Below are positions 63,690 to 64,000 of a DNA stretch of 64,000 nucleotides, piece by piece (the first letter of the stretch is position 1; each line of letters starts with the position of its first letter). Both the position numbers and the translations under genes were made by a program. This DNA comes from Strongylocentrotus purpuratus (Eukaryota; Echinodermata; Echinoidea; Camarodonta; Strongylocentrotidae): contig NW_022145615.1 in NCBI RefSeq assembly GCF_000002235.5, forward strand, positions 34,976,594 to 35,040,593, read 5' to 3'. The notes under the pieces were generated by a model that made no database searches, was not told the origin of the DNA, and was given only the letters and a program-made list of their open reading frames with translations.

Positions 63690-63699
63690 GTAAGAGGAT

Positions 63700-64000
63700 A
63701 GTGCAGATGGAGATGATGATTGAGATCATTATGATGTAAATAATGCTGATGGTGATGACAAATATCGGTTAGAGAAGAAGATATTATTGGTAATGAAAAT
63801 GATGTTGTTGGTGGTAATGTTGTAATGATTATCTTGTCATGGTTGTTGTTGCCATCGGTGAGGATAGATGTAGTTCTGGTTGTGGTTGTCTTGGTGGTGT
63901 TGGTATGATGGTGATGATTAGATGATAGCTATGGCAATGATGACGACTGATGATTACGATGAAGAAGAAGATGATGATCTTGATAATAATGTTATTGGTG
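63700..64000. repeat. degenerate GAT/GGT triplet low complexity at right edge
   Basis: Rich in gatgatgat and ggtggt triplets, non-coding, following exon 69. Confidence 0.85.

Noticed and set aside
61848-62231. Antisense open frame of 127 codons opposite exon 67
   Set aside because: It is a mirror of a well-supported Calx-beta exon, and has no domain of its own. The same applies to antisense frames at 15062, 14361, 26205 and 58310.
1-64000. Bacterial-type operons, tRNA or rRNA genes, or LTR and virus-like elements
   Set aside because: None seen; the window has introns and a metazoan receptor gene, and no integrase, capsid or envelope pattern was recognised.

Overview
The window is eukaryotic, intron-rich and AT-rich. 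Its GA/CT and GAT microsatellites, CR1-type LINE tails, TTAA-flanked MITEs and SINE tails ending in (TTA)n suggest a marine invertebrate deuterostome, most likely an echinoderm such as a sea urchin. The species call is inference; no diagnostic marker was seen.

One host gene dominates. It runs left to right on the + strand from about 4.6 kb to past the right edge and is the N-terminal part of an ADGRV1 (VLGR1/GPR98/MASS1) orthologue, the giant adhesion GPCR of Usher syndrome type 2. I placed 69 exons by GT/AG boundaries and reading phase. Joined, they give an open frame of exactly 4,692 codons: a signal peptide, about 32 complete Calx-beta domains plus the start of another, a LamG/pentraxin-like domain (about residues 1254-1469) and a seven-bladed EAR/EPTP propeller (about residues 3210-3594). 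This matches the order in vertebrate ADGRV1. The GPS/GAIN region, seven-helix domain and cytoplasmic tail must lie beyond 64,000.

Layout. 1-4,618: 5' flank or 5' UTR intron with poly-C runs, a perfect hairpin and a TIR element; no convincing gene. 4,619-4,800: first coding exon. 4,801-9,914: intron 1, holding a MITE and a nearly full LINE (ORF1 and ORF2, antisense to the host gene, lightly broken). 9,915-20,968: exons 2-14, Calx-beta 1 to 11. 21,495-25,552: LamG exons, with a 1.5 kb palindromic-ended repeat in intron 17. 26,211-47,666: exons 19-47, Calx-beta 11 to 24, with a cysteine-containing PAN/Apple-like insert in exon 33 and a hAT-type element in intron 46. 48,270-51,752: EAR propeller. 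51,976-63,689: exons 53-69, Calx-beta 24 to 33.

The most unusual signals are these. (1) At five places, pieces of an exon next to its splice site are repeated inside the neighbouring intron, twice as regular arrays (92 bp x 5 and 77 bp x 8 donor copies) that duplicate the splice donor. (2) Three unrelated domains (LamG, PAN-like, EAR) each interrupt a Calx-beta domain at the same loop. (3) Two splice acceptors sit directly at the 3' ends of retroelement tails. (4) There is an 80-bp near-perfect inverted repeat in intron 61.
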